DNA from: Bifidobacterium catenulatum subsp. kashiwanohense JCM 15439 = DSM 21854
GTDB lineage: Bacteria > Actinomycetota > Actinomycetes > Actinomycetales > Bifidobacteriaceae
Direction of reading: 5' to 3'
Length of the DNA: 64,000 nucleotides
NCBI RefSeq assembly: GCF_001042615.1
Contig: NZ_AP012327.1
Span: forward strand, 1,984,001-2,048,000
The notes beneath the pieces are model-generated. The model made no database searches, had not been told where the DNA came from, and worked only from the letters and a program-made list of their open reading frames with translations. A program made the position numbers and the translations under genes. This document shows positions 39,025 to 48,438 of the stretch, one piece after another (positions within the stretch are counted from its first letter, which is position 1; each line of letters starts with the position of its first letter).

Positions 39025-40359
39025 TTACTGCGCGCTGGTTTCGGGAGCGGTGAGTTCGCGGACATCGGCCTTTTCGGGTGCGATCATGTTCACGGGTTCG
39101 ATAATTCTGCTCTGGTCGACGCGCTGCAGCTTGCGTGCGGTGACCAGCACACGCGATTCCAGTGACGAGGCGAACGCATTGTAGGCACCGACCGTTTTGG
39201 TGATGGCGGATCCCAGCTTGGCGGCACGGTCCCCGAGCACGGCGAATCGTTCATACAATTCGCGAGACAGGTCGAACAGCATTTTTGCGTCATCGGTCAG
39301 GCTTTGCTGCTGCCATGCGTACGCCACGGACTTCAGCACCGCCCATAAGGTAATCGGCGAAGTCAAAGCAACCTTGCGTGCAAACGCGTCGTCCATCAGC
39401 GTCGGATCGGTTTCCAAAGCTGCCTGCAGCAAGGATTCGTTGGGAATGAAGGCGATTACGAAGTCCGGCGCGTCGTCGAACGCATTCCAATAGGCCTTGT
39501 CACCCAAAGTTTTCACATGCTCGCGCACCGCCTTGGCATGCGCATGCAGCAATTCCGACTTTCGTGCCAACTCCTCAGGCGTGGCGGTGTCGGGAATTTC
39601 ACACGCTTTCTGATAGTCGGCATATGGGGCCTTCGCATCGATCGGAATGGTTTTGCCGCCCGGCATGTGGATGATCATATCCGGACGCTGCGTGCGACCG
39701 TCCGCATCAGTGACGACCACCTGCGTATCGAAATCCACATGTTCCAGCAGCCCGGCGGATTCCACGATATTCCTCAACTGCGCCTCACCCCACGCGCCGC
39801 GCACCTTGTTGTTACGCAATGCGGACGACAGGGCGTTGGTCTCGCGGTCAAGACGGGCCTGCTGCTCGCCAAGGCCCTTGAGCTGCTCGCCAAGCGCACC
39901 CATTTCCCGCTTGCGACCCTCTTCGATTTGCGAAACCTTCTGCTGCAGGGCATCAAGATTCTTCTGCACGGGCGCGAGCGCGGACAATACCTTGCTCTGC
40001 TCCTGCAGCTTTCGTTCGTTTTCGGCCTGCTTGCGTTCCGCTTCGGCCGCGGCACGCTCACGCTCACGCTCCACACGTTCCTGTTCGGCCCGCTGGGCCT
40101 GCGCGAGCTGCGATTTGAGATAGGTCAACTGTTGGGCTAACCCTTCCGCCTGCGTGCGGTATTGGGTCACCGATGTGGACAATTCGCTGATTTCCTGACG
40201 ATCAGCTTCGATCTGCGCTTTCGCCTCGTTAAGATCAGCGGTTTTCGCATCACGGGCCATTTCCTGCCCTTTGGAACGGCCCGCAAAAAAGCCGGCCGCG
40301 GCTCCAAGCGCGGCCACAACCACCAGAAGAATCACCACAAACACAGGATTGTCGAACAT
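39025..40359 (-). CDS. rmuC: DNA recombination protein RmuC
   Basis: RmuC is a membrane-anchored protein that limits inversions at short repeats; it has a nuclease-like core. The 444-residue protein has one N-terminal membrane helix (FVVILLVVVAALGAAAGFFAG), a long coiled coil to about residue 160 (many Arg/Glu/Ala repeats), and the conserved core: RGAWGEAQLRNIVESAGLLE, RPDMIIHMPGGKTIPIDAKA, FVIAFIPNESLLQAAL. ATG 40359 is chosen over an in-frame start 11 codons upstream because TATATA lies six bases before it. Confidence 0.94.
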   Translation of the reverse strand: MFDNPVFVVILLVVVAALGAAAGFFAGRSKGQEMARDAKTADLNEAKAQIEADRQEISELSTSVTQYRTQAEGLAQQLTYLKSQLAQAQRAEQERVERERERAAAEAERKQAENERKLQEQSKVLSALAPVQKNLDALQQKVSQIEEGRKREMGALGEQLKGLGEQQARLDRETNALSSALRNNKVRGAWGEAQLRNIVESAGLLEHVDFDTQVVVTDADGRTQRPDMIIHMPGGKTIPIDAKAPYADYQKACEIPDTATPEELARKSELLHAHAKAVREHVKTLGDKAYWNAFDDAPDFVIAFIPNESLLQAALETDPTLMDDAFARKVALTSPITLWAVLKSVAYAWQQQSLTDDAKMLFDLSRELYERFAVLGDRAAKLGSAITKTVGAYNAFASSLESRVLVTARKLQRVDQSRIIEPVNMIAPEKADVRELTAPETSAQ

Positions 40360-40365
40360 ATGTTC

Positions 40366-40371
40366 TATATA
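40366..40371 (-). promoter_or_regulatory. -10 element for leaderless rmuC mRNA
   Basis: TATATA on the minus strand six bases before the ATG at 40359. Confidence 0.5.
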
Positions 40372-40531
40372 ACAGCATGCCCAAGACATCATGGAAGATC
40401 AAAGTTCGCAAGACATCCGCGCCCAGCTGCATTATGCTTGGAGCCGAAAGCATGCTCACGAACATGCGGCAACGCGAGCACGCTGAATATTCGAGAGGCA
40501 TTCAAGAGGCAATCCGGGGGTTCGGAAACAC

Positions 40532-41389
40532 ATGGGATTCGATTTGTTTATGACGGTGGCGGCGATTGTTGCGGCGGCCGTGACCACTTGGGCCATCCTC
40601 AGGCTATTCCTAAGCGAAAACGATGGCATAGCCCCCTCCCGCCAGCGCATCACCGATGAAAAGCCCTCCGAAAATCACACCGTGAATCCAGACGAGGCAG
40701 CCGGCGAAACACACCGAAGCGACATCGCCAAGCGTCTCACCATCGCAACCATACTGACCATTCCTACATTCACCGTAACCATGCTGACATTCGGCGGCAT
40801 CACACTTCCCCACTGGCTGGCCAATCCATGGCTGCACGCCATCATAGCTACGCCGGTCATGTTCTATTGCGCCGCGCCGATGCACAATCGTGGCACCGCC
40901 GCCCTGAAAAACCGCATGCCCAACGCGGATTCGCTGCTATCGCTCGCCATGACCGTCGTGTACGTCTACAGCCTGCTGGCGTGCGTGGTGTCATGGATTT
41001 TCCCCGCAGGGTCACGCAATCAATATTTCGCTTTCGCAAGCATGGTCGCCGTGCTGTCGCTTGCGATTTCGCTGATCGAGCAACGTCCCATGACAAGGAA
41101 AGCATCGGAAGGCGATATTCCGGCCGCACAATCGCAAGAAACGCAAGAAATACAAGAAACACAGCAAAGCCTAGATACGCTTATCCAGGCCAGCATCACA
41201 TATGAGATTCGCACGCGGGTAACGCAGATTACCGCAACCGTGACGATGATCATCGCGGTGTGGACGTTCGCTTTGTGGCTGATTTTCGGACTTCAGCCAA
41301 AGCTTGCGATTGCCGTGTTGATCGGCGCGACGGCTTTGACGGTCGCAGGCTTGGTTTTGCAGGCATACGAACGACAACCGTCACGGTAA
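40532..41389 (+). CDS. P1B-type ATPase-like membrane protein lacking catalytic domains
   Basis: This 285-residue protein has about seven membrane helices (near 5-25, 68-88, 98-118, 135-157, 165-182, 231-253, 258-277). Helices from residue 68 on align by eye with heavy-metal P1B ATPases: TIPTFTVTMLTFG, LHAIIATPVMFYCAAPMHNR, NADSLLSLAMTVVYVYSLLA, YFAFASMVAVLSLAISLIEQ, then TQITATVTMIIAVWTFALWL and AIAVLIGATALTVAGLVLQA. In true pumps the last segment carries the CPC metal motif; here it is ATALT. The actuator, phosphorylation (DKTGT) and nucleotide domains are absent, and a Gln/Glu-rich linker replaces the actuator. It cannot be an active pump. Role unknown. Confidence 0.7.
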   Translation: MGFDLFMTVAAIVAAAVTTWAILRLFLSENDGIAPSRQRITDEKPSENHTVNPDEAAGETHRSDIAKRLTIATILTIPTFTVTMLTFGGITLPHWLANPWLHAIIATPVMFYCAAPMHNRGTAALKNRMPNADSLLSLAMTVVYVYSLLACVVSWIFPAGSRNQYFAFASMVAVLSLAISLIEQRPMTRKASEGDIPAAQSQETQEIQETQQSLDTLIQASITYEIRTRVTQITATVTMIIAVWTFALWLIFGLQPKLAIAVLIGATALTVAGLVLQAYERQPSR

Positions 41390-41432
41390 AACGGTTTTCA
41401 AAAAGAAAAATAGCGCAGTCGCACAAAAAAAT

Positions 41433-41461
41433 GGGCGGACCCACATGTGCGTGGTCCGCCC
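41433..41461. terminator. Terminator between the P1B-like gene and clpB
   Basis: gggcggacc...ggtccgccc, a 9-bp stem with A-rich DNA to the left, suited to clpB (minus strand) and usable by the gene converging on it. Further out, aaaacggtttt (near 41392) and aaaaccgtttt (near 41475) form an outer inverted pair. Confidence 0.75.
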
Positions 41462-41544
41462 ACCGTCAACGGTAAAACCGTTTTCGCAACTCGGCCAATC
41501 AACAGTCCGTCAGGCCAAACCGATCAGCCGAATGACTCCGACCG

Positions 41545-44250
41545 TCACTTAGCTTCCGCCGAAAAATTGTCGTCGATCTGCCCCGGCGCCCACGAGGAAA
41601 GCTCCAAATGGTCGCCGCCGGTCTGGTCCACAAGCACGGTGTCGCCGTCGTGCACTTCGCCAGCCAGCAGCATGCGCGCCAACTGGTCTCCGACTTCGGT
41701 TTGCACCAAACGACGCAGCGGGCGAGCGCCATATGCCGGATCGTAACCGGTGTTGGCGAGCCAGTCGCGCGCCGAATCGGTAACATCTAGCTTGATGCGG
41801 CGATCCGACAAGCGGGCCGAAACCTGCGCCACCTGAATGTCCACGATGCCGCCAAGCTCTTCGCGCGTAAGCGGGTGGAACATGACCAGTTCATCCAAGC
41901 GGTTGATGAATTCCGGCTTGAACTGCATGTGCACGGCGTCCATCACGGCCTTCTTCTTGGCTTCGTCATCCAGTTCGGTGTTCACCAGGAACTGCGAGCC
42001 AAGGTTGGAGGTCATGATCAGAATCGTGTTTTTGAAGTCCACGGTTCGCCCCTGCCCGTCGGTCAAGCGTCCGTCGTCGAGCACCTGCAACAGCACGTCG
42101 AATACTTCAGGATTGGCCTTTTCAACCTCATCGAACAGCACCACCGAATATGGGCGGCGACGCACGGCCTCAGTCAGCTGGCCACCCTCCTCATAGCCGA
42201 TGTAGCCCGGCGCAGCACCGATTAGACGAGACACGGAGGCCTTCTCCATGTACTCGCTCATATCAATGCGCACCATGGCTTTTTCATCGTCGAACAGAAA
42301 GTCGGCGAGCGCCTTGGCTAGCTCCGTCTTACCCACGCCGGTCGGTCCAAGGAACAGGAACGATCCTGTCGGGCGGTTCGGGTCGGAAATGCCCGCACGC
42401 GAGCGGCGTACCGCATCGGAAACAGCTTGAATAGCTTCTTTCTGGCCAATCACACGTTTGCCGAGATAATCTTCCATGGTCAGCAGCTTCTCGTTTTCGC
42501 CTTGCATGAGGCGGCCGACGGGAATGCCCGTCCAGTCGGACACGATTTCGGCCACGGAATCGGCGTCGACGCGGTCCGGCACCATCGGAATGTCTTCCGC
42601 CGCGCTGTCGTCGCCAGCCATGCCGTCCGCATCATTCTTGGCCGCCGCCTCGTTTTGTTCGGCTTGTGCGATCTCCTTCTGAATGGCCGGAATTTCGCCA
42701 TAGTTGATGGCGGAGGATTTCGCCAGATCGCCTTCGCGCTCGTACCGTTCGGCTTGGGTGCGCAGTTCGTCGAGCTTCTTGCGCAGGTCGCCGATGCGGT
42801 TGTGTCCGTTCTTTTCGGCGTCCCAGCGTGCTTTCAGACCGTTGAGTTTTTCGCTTTTGTCTGCGATTTCCTTATTGAGGTCGTCGAGACGTTCCTTGGC
42901 GCTTTCGTCAAGCTCGCTTTCGGCTTTGCTTGCGGCGGCACCGTCTTTCGGATTGCCAAGCAGGTATGATTTCTCCATCTTGAGTCGGTCGACCTGGCGT
43001 TGCAGTTCATCGATTTCCTCAGGCGAGGAGTCGAGTTCCATGCGCAGGTGCGATGCGGCCTCATCCACCAGATCGATGGCCTTGTCTGGCAGCTGACGGC
43101 CGGAAATATACCGGTTCGACAGCGTTGCCGCGGCCACGAGCGCGTCGTCGCCGATGGTCACCTTGTGGTGGGCTTCGTATTTCGGCGCGATGCCGCGCAG
43201 AATGGCGATGGTGTCTTCAACACTCGGCTCTCCTACGAACACTTGCTGGAAACGACGTTCCAACGCCGGGTCCTTTTCGATGTTCTCACGGTATTCATCG
43301 AGCGTGGTGGCACCGATCAGGCGCAGTTCGCCGCGCGCAAGCATGGGCTTGAGCATATTGCCCGCGTCCATGGATCCTTCGGCTGCGCCCGCGCCAACGA
43401 TGGTGTGGATCTCATCGATGAAGGTGATAATCTGCCCGTCGGCGTTCTTGATTTCCTGCAGCACGCTCTTCAGGCGTTCCTCGAATTCGCCGCGGTATTT
43501 CGAACCGGCCACCATGGAGCCCAAATCAAGCGAAATAAGCTTCTTGTTTTGCAAGGTTGTCGGCACGTCGCCGGCGACGATGCGCTGTGCGAGGCCTTCC
43601 ACCACGGCGGTTTTGCCCACGCCCGGCTCGCCGATCAGCACCGGGTTGTTTTTGGTGCGGCGGCTCAGGATCTGGATCACGCGGCGGATTTCCTGATCGC
43701 GGCCGATCACCGGGTCGAGTTTGCCTTCTTTCGCGGCCGCGGTCAGGTCGGTTGAGTACTTTTCGAGGGCTTTGTACGAACCTTCAGCGTCAGGGCTGGT
43801 CACTTTCGCACCTCCTCGAATCGATGGCACGGCTTTGCGTAACGCGTCGGCGGTCACGCCGTATTGTTCCATGATTTGCGCGCTTTGGTTTGGTTTTGCC
43901 GCTGCGATGGCGATGAGCAGATGTTCGGTGGAGACGTATTCGTCGCCCATCTGCTGCATCTCCTTGCCCGCTTGCGCAAGCACGGCGGACAGTTGCCTGC
44001 TGACCTGTGGCTGCGCGGTGGTCGATCCGCTGGCGCTCGGCAGCTCGTCTTGCGCTTGGTGCACGGCTGCGCTGATGTTTTGCGCGTTGCCACCCGCGGC
44101 TTCGATCAGTCCGCGAATCACGCCGTTTTCCTGACGCAGCAGCGCGTCAAGCAGGTGCAGGGTTTCGACTTGCGCGTTGCCTGCGGCCGACGCATTCTGC
44201 ACGGCGTCGGAAATGGCTTCCTGCGCCATTGTGGTGAACTTCTGTTCCAT
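41545..44250 (-). CDS. clpB: ATP-dependent disaggregase ClpB
   Basis: ClpB is the Hsp100 hexamer that extracts proteins from aggregates with DnaK. The 901-residue protein has the N-terminal Clp_N repeat, AAA domain 1 ([27 protein letters not shown]), the middle coiled-coil with the DnaK-interacting arm ([18 protein letters not shown] and following), and AAA domain 2 ([33 protein letters not shown]). The frame is open to 44262, but GGAGG lies before the ATG at 44250. It is controlled by a HAIR operator (see 44359). Confidence 0.97.
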   Translation of the reverse strand: MEQKFTTMAQEAISDAVQNASAAGNAQVETLHLLDALLRQENGVIRGLIEAAGGNAQNISAAVHQAQDELPSASGSTTAQPQVSRQLSAVLAQAGKEMQQMGDEYVSTEHLLIAIAAAKPNQSAQIMEQYGVTADALRKAVPSIRGGAKVTSPDAEGSYKALEKYSTDLTAAAKEGKLDPVIGRDQEIRRVIQILSRRTKNNPVLIGEPGVGKTAVVEGLAQRIVAGDVPTTLQNKKLISLDLGSMVAGSKYRGEFEERLKSVLQEIKNADGQIITFIDEIHTIVGAGAAEGSMDAGNMLKPMLARGELRLIGATTLDEYRENIEKDPALERRFQQVFVGEPSVEDTIAILRGIAPKYEAHHKVTIGDDALVAAATLSNRYISGRQLPDKAIDLVDEAASHLRMELDSSPEEIDELQRQVDRLKMEKSYLLGNPKDGAAASKAESELDESAKERLDDLNKEIADKSEKLNGLKARWDAEKNGHNRIGDLRKKLDELRTQAERYEREGDLAKSSAINYGEIPAIQKEIAQAEQNEAAAKNDADGMAGDDSAAEDIPMVPDRVDADSVAEIVSDWTGIPVGRLMQGENEKLLTMEDYLGKRVIGQKEAIQAVSDAVRRSRAGISDPNRPTGSFLFLGPTGVGKTELAKALADFLFDDEKAMVRIDMSEYMEKASVSRLIGAAPGYIGYEEGGQLTEAVRRRPYSVVLFDEVEKANPEVFDVLLQVLDDGRLTDGQGRTVDFKNTILIMTSNLGSQFLVNTELDDEAKKKAVMDAVHMQFKPEFINRLDELVMFHPLTREELGGIVDIQVAQVSARLSDRRIKLDVTDSARDWLANTGYDPAYGARPLRRLVQTEVGDQLARMLLAGEVHDGDTVLVDQTGGDHLELSSWAPGQIDDNFSAEAK

Positions 44251-44343
44251 ATCATCCTCCATGGTTCGCGTCGAACGTCCGTTTTCGCACGGTTGTGCCG
44301 GCGCATATGTCGTTGTCTGATATGCTCAACCAACTTCACCACC

Positions 44344-44371
44344 ATTCTATTCCCAAAAGTTGAGTCCGCAA
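44344..44371 (-). promoter_or_regulatory. clpB promoter
   Basis: On the minus strand TTGCGG (44366-44371), a 16-bp spacer and TAGAAT (44344-44349). The -35 hexamer lies inside the HAIR operator, so a bound repressor would block RNA polymerase. Confidence 0.55.
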
Positions 44372-44379
44372 CACTCAAC
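44359..44379. promoter_or_regulatory. HAIR operator (HspR binding site) of clpB
   Basis: GTTGAGT-ccgcaac-ACTCAAC, matching the HAIR consensus CTTGAGT-N7-ACTCAAG except for the outermost pair. The symmetry continues outward to AAAAGTTGAGT/ACTCAACTTTT (44355-44383). HspR control of clpB is known in bifidobacteria and other Actinobacteria. Confidence 0.88.
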
Positions 44380-44410
44380 TTTTGTTCACTGAACGAAAAG
44401 TCGCGAAAAA

Positions 44411-44447
44411 ACACGAAAGGCCGCCACCCACGAAAGGTGACAGCCTT
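44411..44447 (-). terminator. Terminator of the FAH-family gene
   Basis: On the minus strand AAGGCTGTCACC...GGTGGCGGCCTT with one weak pair, followed by a T-rich run (gtgttttttcg). Confidence 0.75.
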
Positions 44448-44473
44448 CATATCCGCAATATGCCAATCGACGA

Positions 44474-45295
44474 TCAGCCGCGCACTACCACATTGCGCAG
44501 GCTACCGATGCCTTCGACGTGCACGATCGCCTCGTCGCCCGGATCGAGATGGCCGGAAGCGTTCGGAGTGCCCGTCAGAATCACATCGCCCGGCAGCAGC
44601 GTTGTGAAGCCGGAGATCGCGGCGATCTGCTCGGGAATGCCGTGAATCAGGTTCGCCGTGGTGCCGGAAGCCAGCTCGACATCCTCGCCATTCAACGTGA
44701 AGGAGATCTTCGCATCCTTCCAATCCAAGTCATCACGAGTCACGATCCACGGGCCGAGCGGGCAGGACGTGTCGAAGCCCTTCGCGCGCGTCCACATCGG
44801 GTCAAGCCCCTGCAGATCGCGCAATGTCACATCGTTCACGCAGGTGAAACCGAGCACATAGTCCATGGCCTGTTCGACCGACACATTCTTGGCGATGCGG
44901 CCCATCACCACAGCCACTTCCGGCTCGAAATTCATGTCGTTCGAATATGACGGAATCACAATCGGATCATCCGGACCGATCACCGACGTACTCGGCTTGG
45001 AGAAGATCACCATGTCTTCCGGAGCATGCTTGATATCGGAATGGCCGGCTTCATGCATGAACTGCGCGTGCGCCTCATAATTTTTGGCCAGACCATACAC
45101 CTTCGACGGAATCACCGGAGAGAGCAGACGGATGCCATCGCCGTCCACCGGAAAACGCTCGCCGGTCGGCTTCACGCCGGCACCGGCCAGAGGATGCCCC
45201 TCAAGCGCTACGAGATAGTCCTTACCGTCGCTTTCATCGGTCTGCACGAAAGCGTATTGCGGTACATCATTATGCGAAAAACGTGCGATTCTCAT
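44474..45295 (-). CDS. Fumarylacetoacetate hydrolase family protein
   Basis: FAH-fold enzymes cleave or decarboxylate acyl-pyruvate-type diketo acids with a divalent metal. The 273-residue protein has the conserved KNYEAHAQFM, the metal ligands in NFEPEVAVVMGRIAKNVS, and TGTPNASGHLDPGDE near the end. It probably acts on a small diketo or oxo acid in the cytoplasm, for example as oxaloacetate decarboxylase or acylpyruvase, but motif data cannot decide. The ATG at 45295 is chosen over an upstream in-frame start because TAGACT lies seven bases before it. Confidence 0.88.
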   Translation of the reverse strand: MRIARFSHNDVPQYAFVQTDESDGKDYLVALEGHPLAGAGVKPTGERFPVDGDGIRLLSPVIPSKVYGLAKNYEAHAQFMHEAGHSDIKHAPEDMVIFSKPSTSVIGPDDPIVIPSYSNDMNFEPEVAVVMGRIAKNVSVEQAMDYVLGFTCVNDVTLRDLQGLDPMWTRAKGFDTSCPLGPWIVTRDDLDWKDAKISFTLNGEDVELASGTTANLIHGIPEQIAAISGFTTLLPGDVILTGTPNASGHLDPGDEAIVHVEGIGSLRNVVVRG

Positions 45296-45302
45296 GCTTG
45301 CC

Positions 45303-45308
45303 AGTCTA
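45303..45308 (-). promoter_or_regulatory. -10 element for leaderless FAH-family mRNA
   Basis: TAGACT on the minus strand, seven bases before the ATG at 45295. Confidence 0.55.
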
Positions 45309-45370
45309 CCCGCAACAATCGTCGAATCGTCCATATCATCGACATGCGACGCCCGACAATCAAAAACATC

Positions 45371-45408
45371 AAAAAAAAACGGGCCACCACAGCATGCGAA
45401 GGCCCGTC
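45371..45408 (-). terminator. Terminator of the YggS-family gene
   Basis: On the minus strand ACGGGCC...GGCCCGT followed by nine T's, 16 bp after the stop. Confidence 0.85.
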
Positions 45409-45423
45409 ACAGGAAGAAAAACG

Positions 45424-46266
45424 TCAGATAAAAGCACGCTCGCCGAAAATCGCGGTACCGACTCGCACGATGGTGGATCCTTCCGCAATCGCAAGTTCCA
45501 TATCACCGGTCATACCCATCGACAGTTCACGGCAAGACTGCGTGCCAGGCTCCCCCGATTCGAGAATATGATCGCGAGTTCTACGCAGATGCTCGAATCC
45601 CCGGCGAATGGCGGTTTCGTCGCTCACATGCGCGCCAATGGTCATCAGACCCTGCAATTCGAGCCCGTCCAATGTGCCGATTTTCTGCGCGACGCGAATG
45701 GCATACGCCGGATTGCAACCGGATTTCGACGCCTCGCCCGATTCATTGACTTCCAGCAGCACACCCACGGTGATGCCGCGCGCCACCGCCCTACGTGAAA
45801 TCTTTTCCGCCAGATCAAGGGAATCAACCGATTCGATGGCATTGACGACCGGCAACACCTTGCCGATCTTATTGCTTTGCAGCTGTCCGATCAGATGGAA
45901 CGGAATGCGCTCGCAAGCAACTTCGGAATCGTCTGAAGCGGACGCGATGCCGGAATCGTCGGCAACACCCAACGCAAACCCGCGTTCCGCGCAACGCGCC
46001 ATCAACCCTTCGGCCTTCGCCGTCACTTCCTGCGGACGATTCTCGCCGATCATGCGCACGCCCGCGTCGATCGCCGCCATGATCTCGCCCACATCGCGCG
46101 TCTTCGTAGCGGCAAGCAGGCGCACGGAACCCGCGTCACGACCGGCATGCTGCTCGGCCGACGCGATACGATCCAACACGCGATGCACGCCATCGGCGAT
46201 CTGCACGGCGCGCACGTCGTCGATCACCTCATTGGCAAGATTCTTATGATCCATATATGCGGTCAT
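45424..46266 (-). CDS. YggS/PLPBP-family pyridoxal phosphate homeostasis protein
   Basis: This single-domain PLP-binding protein buffers free pyridoxal phosphate. The 280-residue product has the PLP lysine in VRLLAATKTRDVGEIMAAID, the following IGENRPQEVTAKAEGL, FHLIGQLQSNKIGKVLP, VLLEVNESGEASKSG, and LSMGMTGDMELAIAEGSTIV, which grips the phosphate. The frame is open to 46404; the ATG at 46266 with GAGG upstream fits the family. Between YGFALGVADD and FHLIG there is a ~15-residue insertion (SGIASASDDSEVACER). It stands alone. Confidence 0.93.
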   Translation of the reverse strand: MTAYMDHKNLANEVIDDVRAVQIADGVHRVLDRIASAEQHAGRDAGSVRLLAATKTRDVGEIMAAIDAGVRMIGENRPQEVTAKAEGLMARCAERGFALGVADDSGIASASDDSEVACERIPFHLIGQLQSNKIGKVLPVVNAIESVDSLDLAEKISRRAVARGITVGVLLEVNESGEASKSGCNPAYAIRVAQKIGTLDGLELQGLMTIGAHVSDETAIRRGFEHLRRTRDHILESGEPGTQSCRELSMGMTGDMELAIAEGSTIVRVGTAIFGERAFI

Positions 46267-46486
46267 GTTCAGCCTCTTACATTTAATCCCAACTACCTCT
46301 ACCAGAGTAAGAAGAAGCCCGTACGACGGTCTGAAGCGAAGCGATAAAGCGACCAATATTCGCACGGGCCAATAAAACAGACGGCAGCAGAAGAGGGACT
46401 TCAAAGACTCCGTCCGACAATCACTATATGGAAGATTTACTAAACACGCGCCGAAAAAACAATCTATTTTTTTCAGCTATCGCACT

Positions 46487-46894
46487 TCATCTCTGTATTT
46501 CTTTCAATTGCCGTTCCAAAACGTCGATGCGATCCTTCAGTTCAAGTACCTGACATGTCAACGACCGAATCTGCCCCAGCTGAACGGACACCAGTCGCTC
46601 GCGCGTCTCGGCAGACAACGGCCCCGACGAACCTCCGCTTTTCGCGGCGGCCATGATATCCGGATCCACCTTCCAGCGCGCGATATTACGCTCCACACGC
46701 TTGCGACCGACAATCGCAGGACTCAATCCAGCCGACGTGAAAATCGAACTTGGCCTCTCGCCATCCAAATATCTGCGCATGCAGCTGATTTGAAAATCAC
46801 GCGAATACGTGATTCTGTTCTGCGTAACCGACTCAACCGCCGGCAACGCACGAAGATACTCGACCTCCGTGTTGCTAAACTGCCTTTTCGTCAT
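46487..46894 (-). CDS. Small HTH protein, possibly derived from a transposase orfA
   Basis: A 135-residue basic protein starting MTKRQFSNTEVEYLRALPAV; ATG 46894 follows GAGG, though the frame is open to 46996. The region ITYSRDFQISCMRRYLDGER, PSSIFTSAGLSPAIVGRKRV, ERNIARWK has the helix-turn-helix pattern seen in IS3-type OrfA proteins and lactic-acid-bacterial HTH orphans. The C-terminus is a short coiled coil (CQVLELKDRIDVLERQLKEI). There is no orfB or inverted repeat nearby, so it is either a domesticated transposase part or a stand-alone regulator. Confidence 0.6.
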   Translation of the reverse strand: MTKRQFSNTEVEYLRALPAVESVTQNRITYSRDFQISCMRRYLDGERPSSIFTSAGLSPAIVGRKRVERNIARWKVDPDIMAAAKSGGSSGPLSAETRERLVSVQLGQIRSLTCQVLELKDRIDVLERQLKEIQR

Positions 46895-47102
46895 ATCGAC
46901 CTCATTCACCCGACAAAACGGAATACCTTTTCCACGCTCGCAGATTACCTTCGCAAACGAACGTACCGGAACGGCACATACTACCACCTTATACACACTG
47001 GTATGGGGGTTTGCGCCACCCGAATCGCCCTACGCTGAACCTGAATGAGTCCCAGAAGGTACAGTTGCATACTGTCACCATCGATGTATCAAAGGAGCCA
47101 CC

Positions 47103-48206
47103 ATGACCGGCCGATTCGCACCCACCCCATCAGGCCGCATGCATATCGGCAATGTCTACGCCATGCTTGGAGCTTGGCTTTCCGCACGTAAAACAGGCGA
47201 TTCCATACGATTGCGCATTGAAGACATCGATGAACCGAGGGTCGTTCCCGGCGCTGCCGAAACCATGATGCACGACCTCGGCTGGCTCGGTCTCGACTGG
47301 GACGGCGAACCAGTATTCCAATCGGCGCGACACACCCTATATCAGGAAGCGCTCAATCTTCTCACCAACCTCAACATTGACGAAATCAGCGATACTATCA
47401 GCACTATCGGCATCGGTTCCTACGATTCCGATTCCTACGGCACTACCGCAAACAACACCATAAACGCACCCGGCGCAACGCCGCTCATCTATCCCTGCTT
47501 CTGCTCGCGCGCCGACATCCGCGCCGCGTCGGCACCGCAGGAAGGCGACCGTTTCACCGTATATCCGGGAACATGCCACCGACTCATTGCCAACGACCCG
47601 CAACGCGTGAAGCAACGTCTCGCCAGCGGAGACCGCCATTCGCTGCGCATCGCCACCACCGACACCACCATCGCCTTTCACGACGAAGTGTTCGGCAACC
47701 AGCATTACAACCTCGCCCAAGACATCGGCGACACCATCGTCCGCCGATCGGACGGCATCTACTCCTATCAGCTGGCCGTCACCGTGGACGATCTTGACAT
47801 GGGCATCACCGACATTGTGCGCGGCCGCGACCTGCTACGCTCCAACGCTTTGCAAATCTATATCCGCAAAGCCCTTATCGCTGCGGGATTCCAGTCTTCC
47901 GAACCTGCCGATGCGGCCATTTCATACGCGCATCTGCCCCTTATCGACAACGCGGCCGGTCAACGCCTCGCCAAACGCGAACGCTCGCTCGATCTTGGTA
48001 TTCTCACGGCACATGGCGTCACCGCGCAACAGATCATCGGCTATTGCGCATGGCTGCTTGGATTGCAAGGCAATCCGGAACACACCAAGCCGCAGCCTAT
48101 GAACGCCGCCGAAGCGCTTGGCGAATTCAGTTGGAGCGCCGTTCGCGCCAACACTTCGGATCGTGTACTCGACCAAGCCGAGTTCAACGCGTATTTCGGA
48201 CTATAG
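47103..48206 (+). CDS. gluQ: Glutamyl-Q tRNA(Asp) synthetase-like protein
   Basis: GluQ-RS attaches glutamate to queuosine in the tRNA-Asp anticodon; it is a GluRS catalytic core without the anticodon-binding domain. The 367-residue protein begins [20 protein letters not shown] with the class I HIGH-type motif HIGN, has [17 protein letters not shown], a zinc-site region with [13 protein letters not shown] and a later GTCHRL, and KRERSLDL in the KMSKS position. It lacks the ~150-residue C-terminal domain of GltX. It is longer than typical (~300) because of an insertion near residues 90-130 (Asn/Ser/Thr/Ile-rich). The start follows AAAGGAG. Confidence 0.88.
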   Translation: MTGRFAPTPSGRMHIGNVYAMLGAWLSARKTGDSIRLRIEDIDEPRVVPGAAETMMHDLGWLGLDWDGEPVFQSARHTLYQEALNLLTNLNIDEISDTISTIGIGSYDSDSYGTTANNTINAPGATPLIYPCFCSRADIRAASAPQEGDRFTVYPGTCHRLIANDPQRVKQRLASGDRHSLRIATTDTTIAFHDEVFGNQHYNLAQDIGDTIVRRSDGIYSYQLAVTVDDLDMGITDIVRGRDLLRSNALQIYIRKALIAAGFQSSEPADAAISYAHLPLIDNAAGQRLAKRERSLDLGILTAHGVTAQQIIGYCAWLLGLQGNPEHTKPQPMNAAEALGEFSWSAVRANTSDRVLDQAEFNAYFGL

Positions 48207-48309
48207 TCACGTTCCGCAGTTTTATTTCCGCTTATTCCGCAGTCTTATGCTACCGTCACGCAGGTGGCAGCATATCTCTTCCAAGGCAACGCTACCAGCC
48301 AATAATGGG

Positions 48310-48368
48310 CATGCAAAAAGCCTGTTTCCCCCGAACCAGAAAATTTCCGAGGAAAACAGGCTTTGCAT
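48310..48368. terminator. Convergent terminator between gluQ and glpF
   Basis: atgcaaaaagcctgtttcc...ggaaaacaggctttgcat: long arms with minor mismatches around a ~20-nt loop. Confidence 0.7.
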
Positions 48369-48438
48369 GTCAGTTCTTATATGTCAAACGCAACTTATGT
48401 GACAGTCAGACAAACAAATCACGAATGACTGCAGACGA

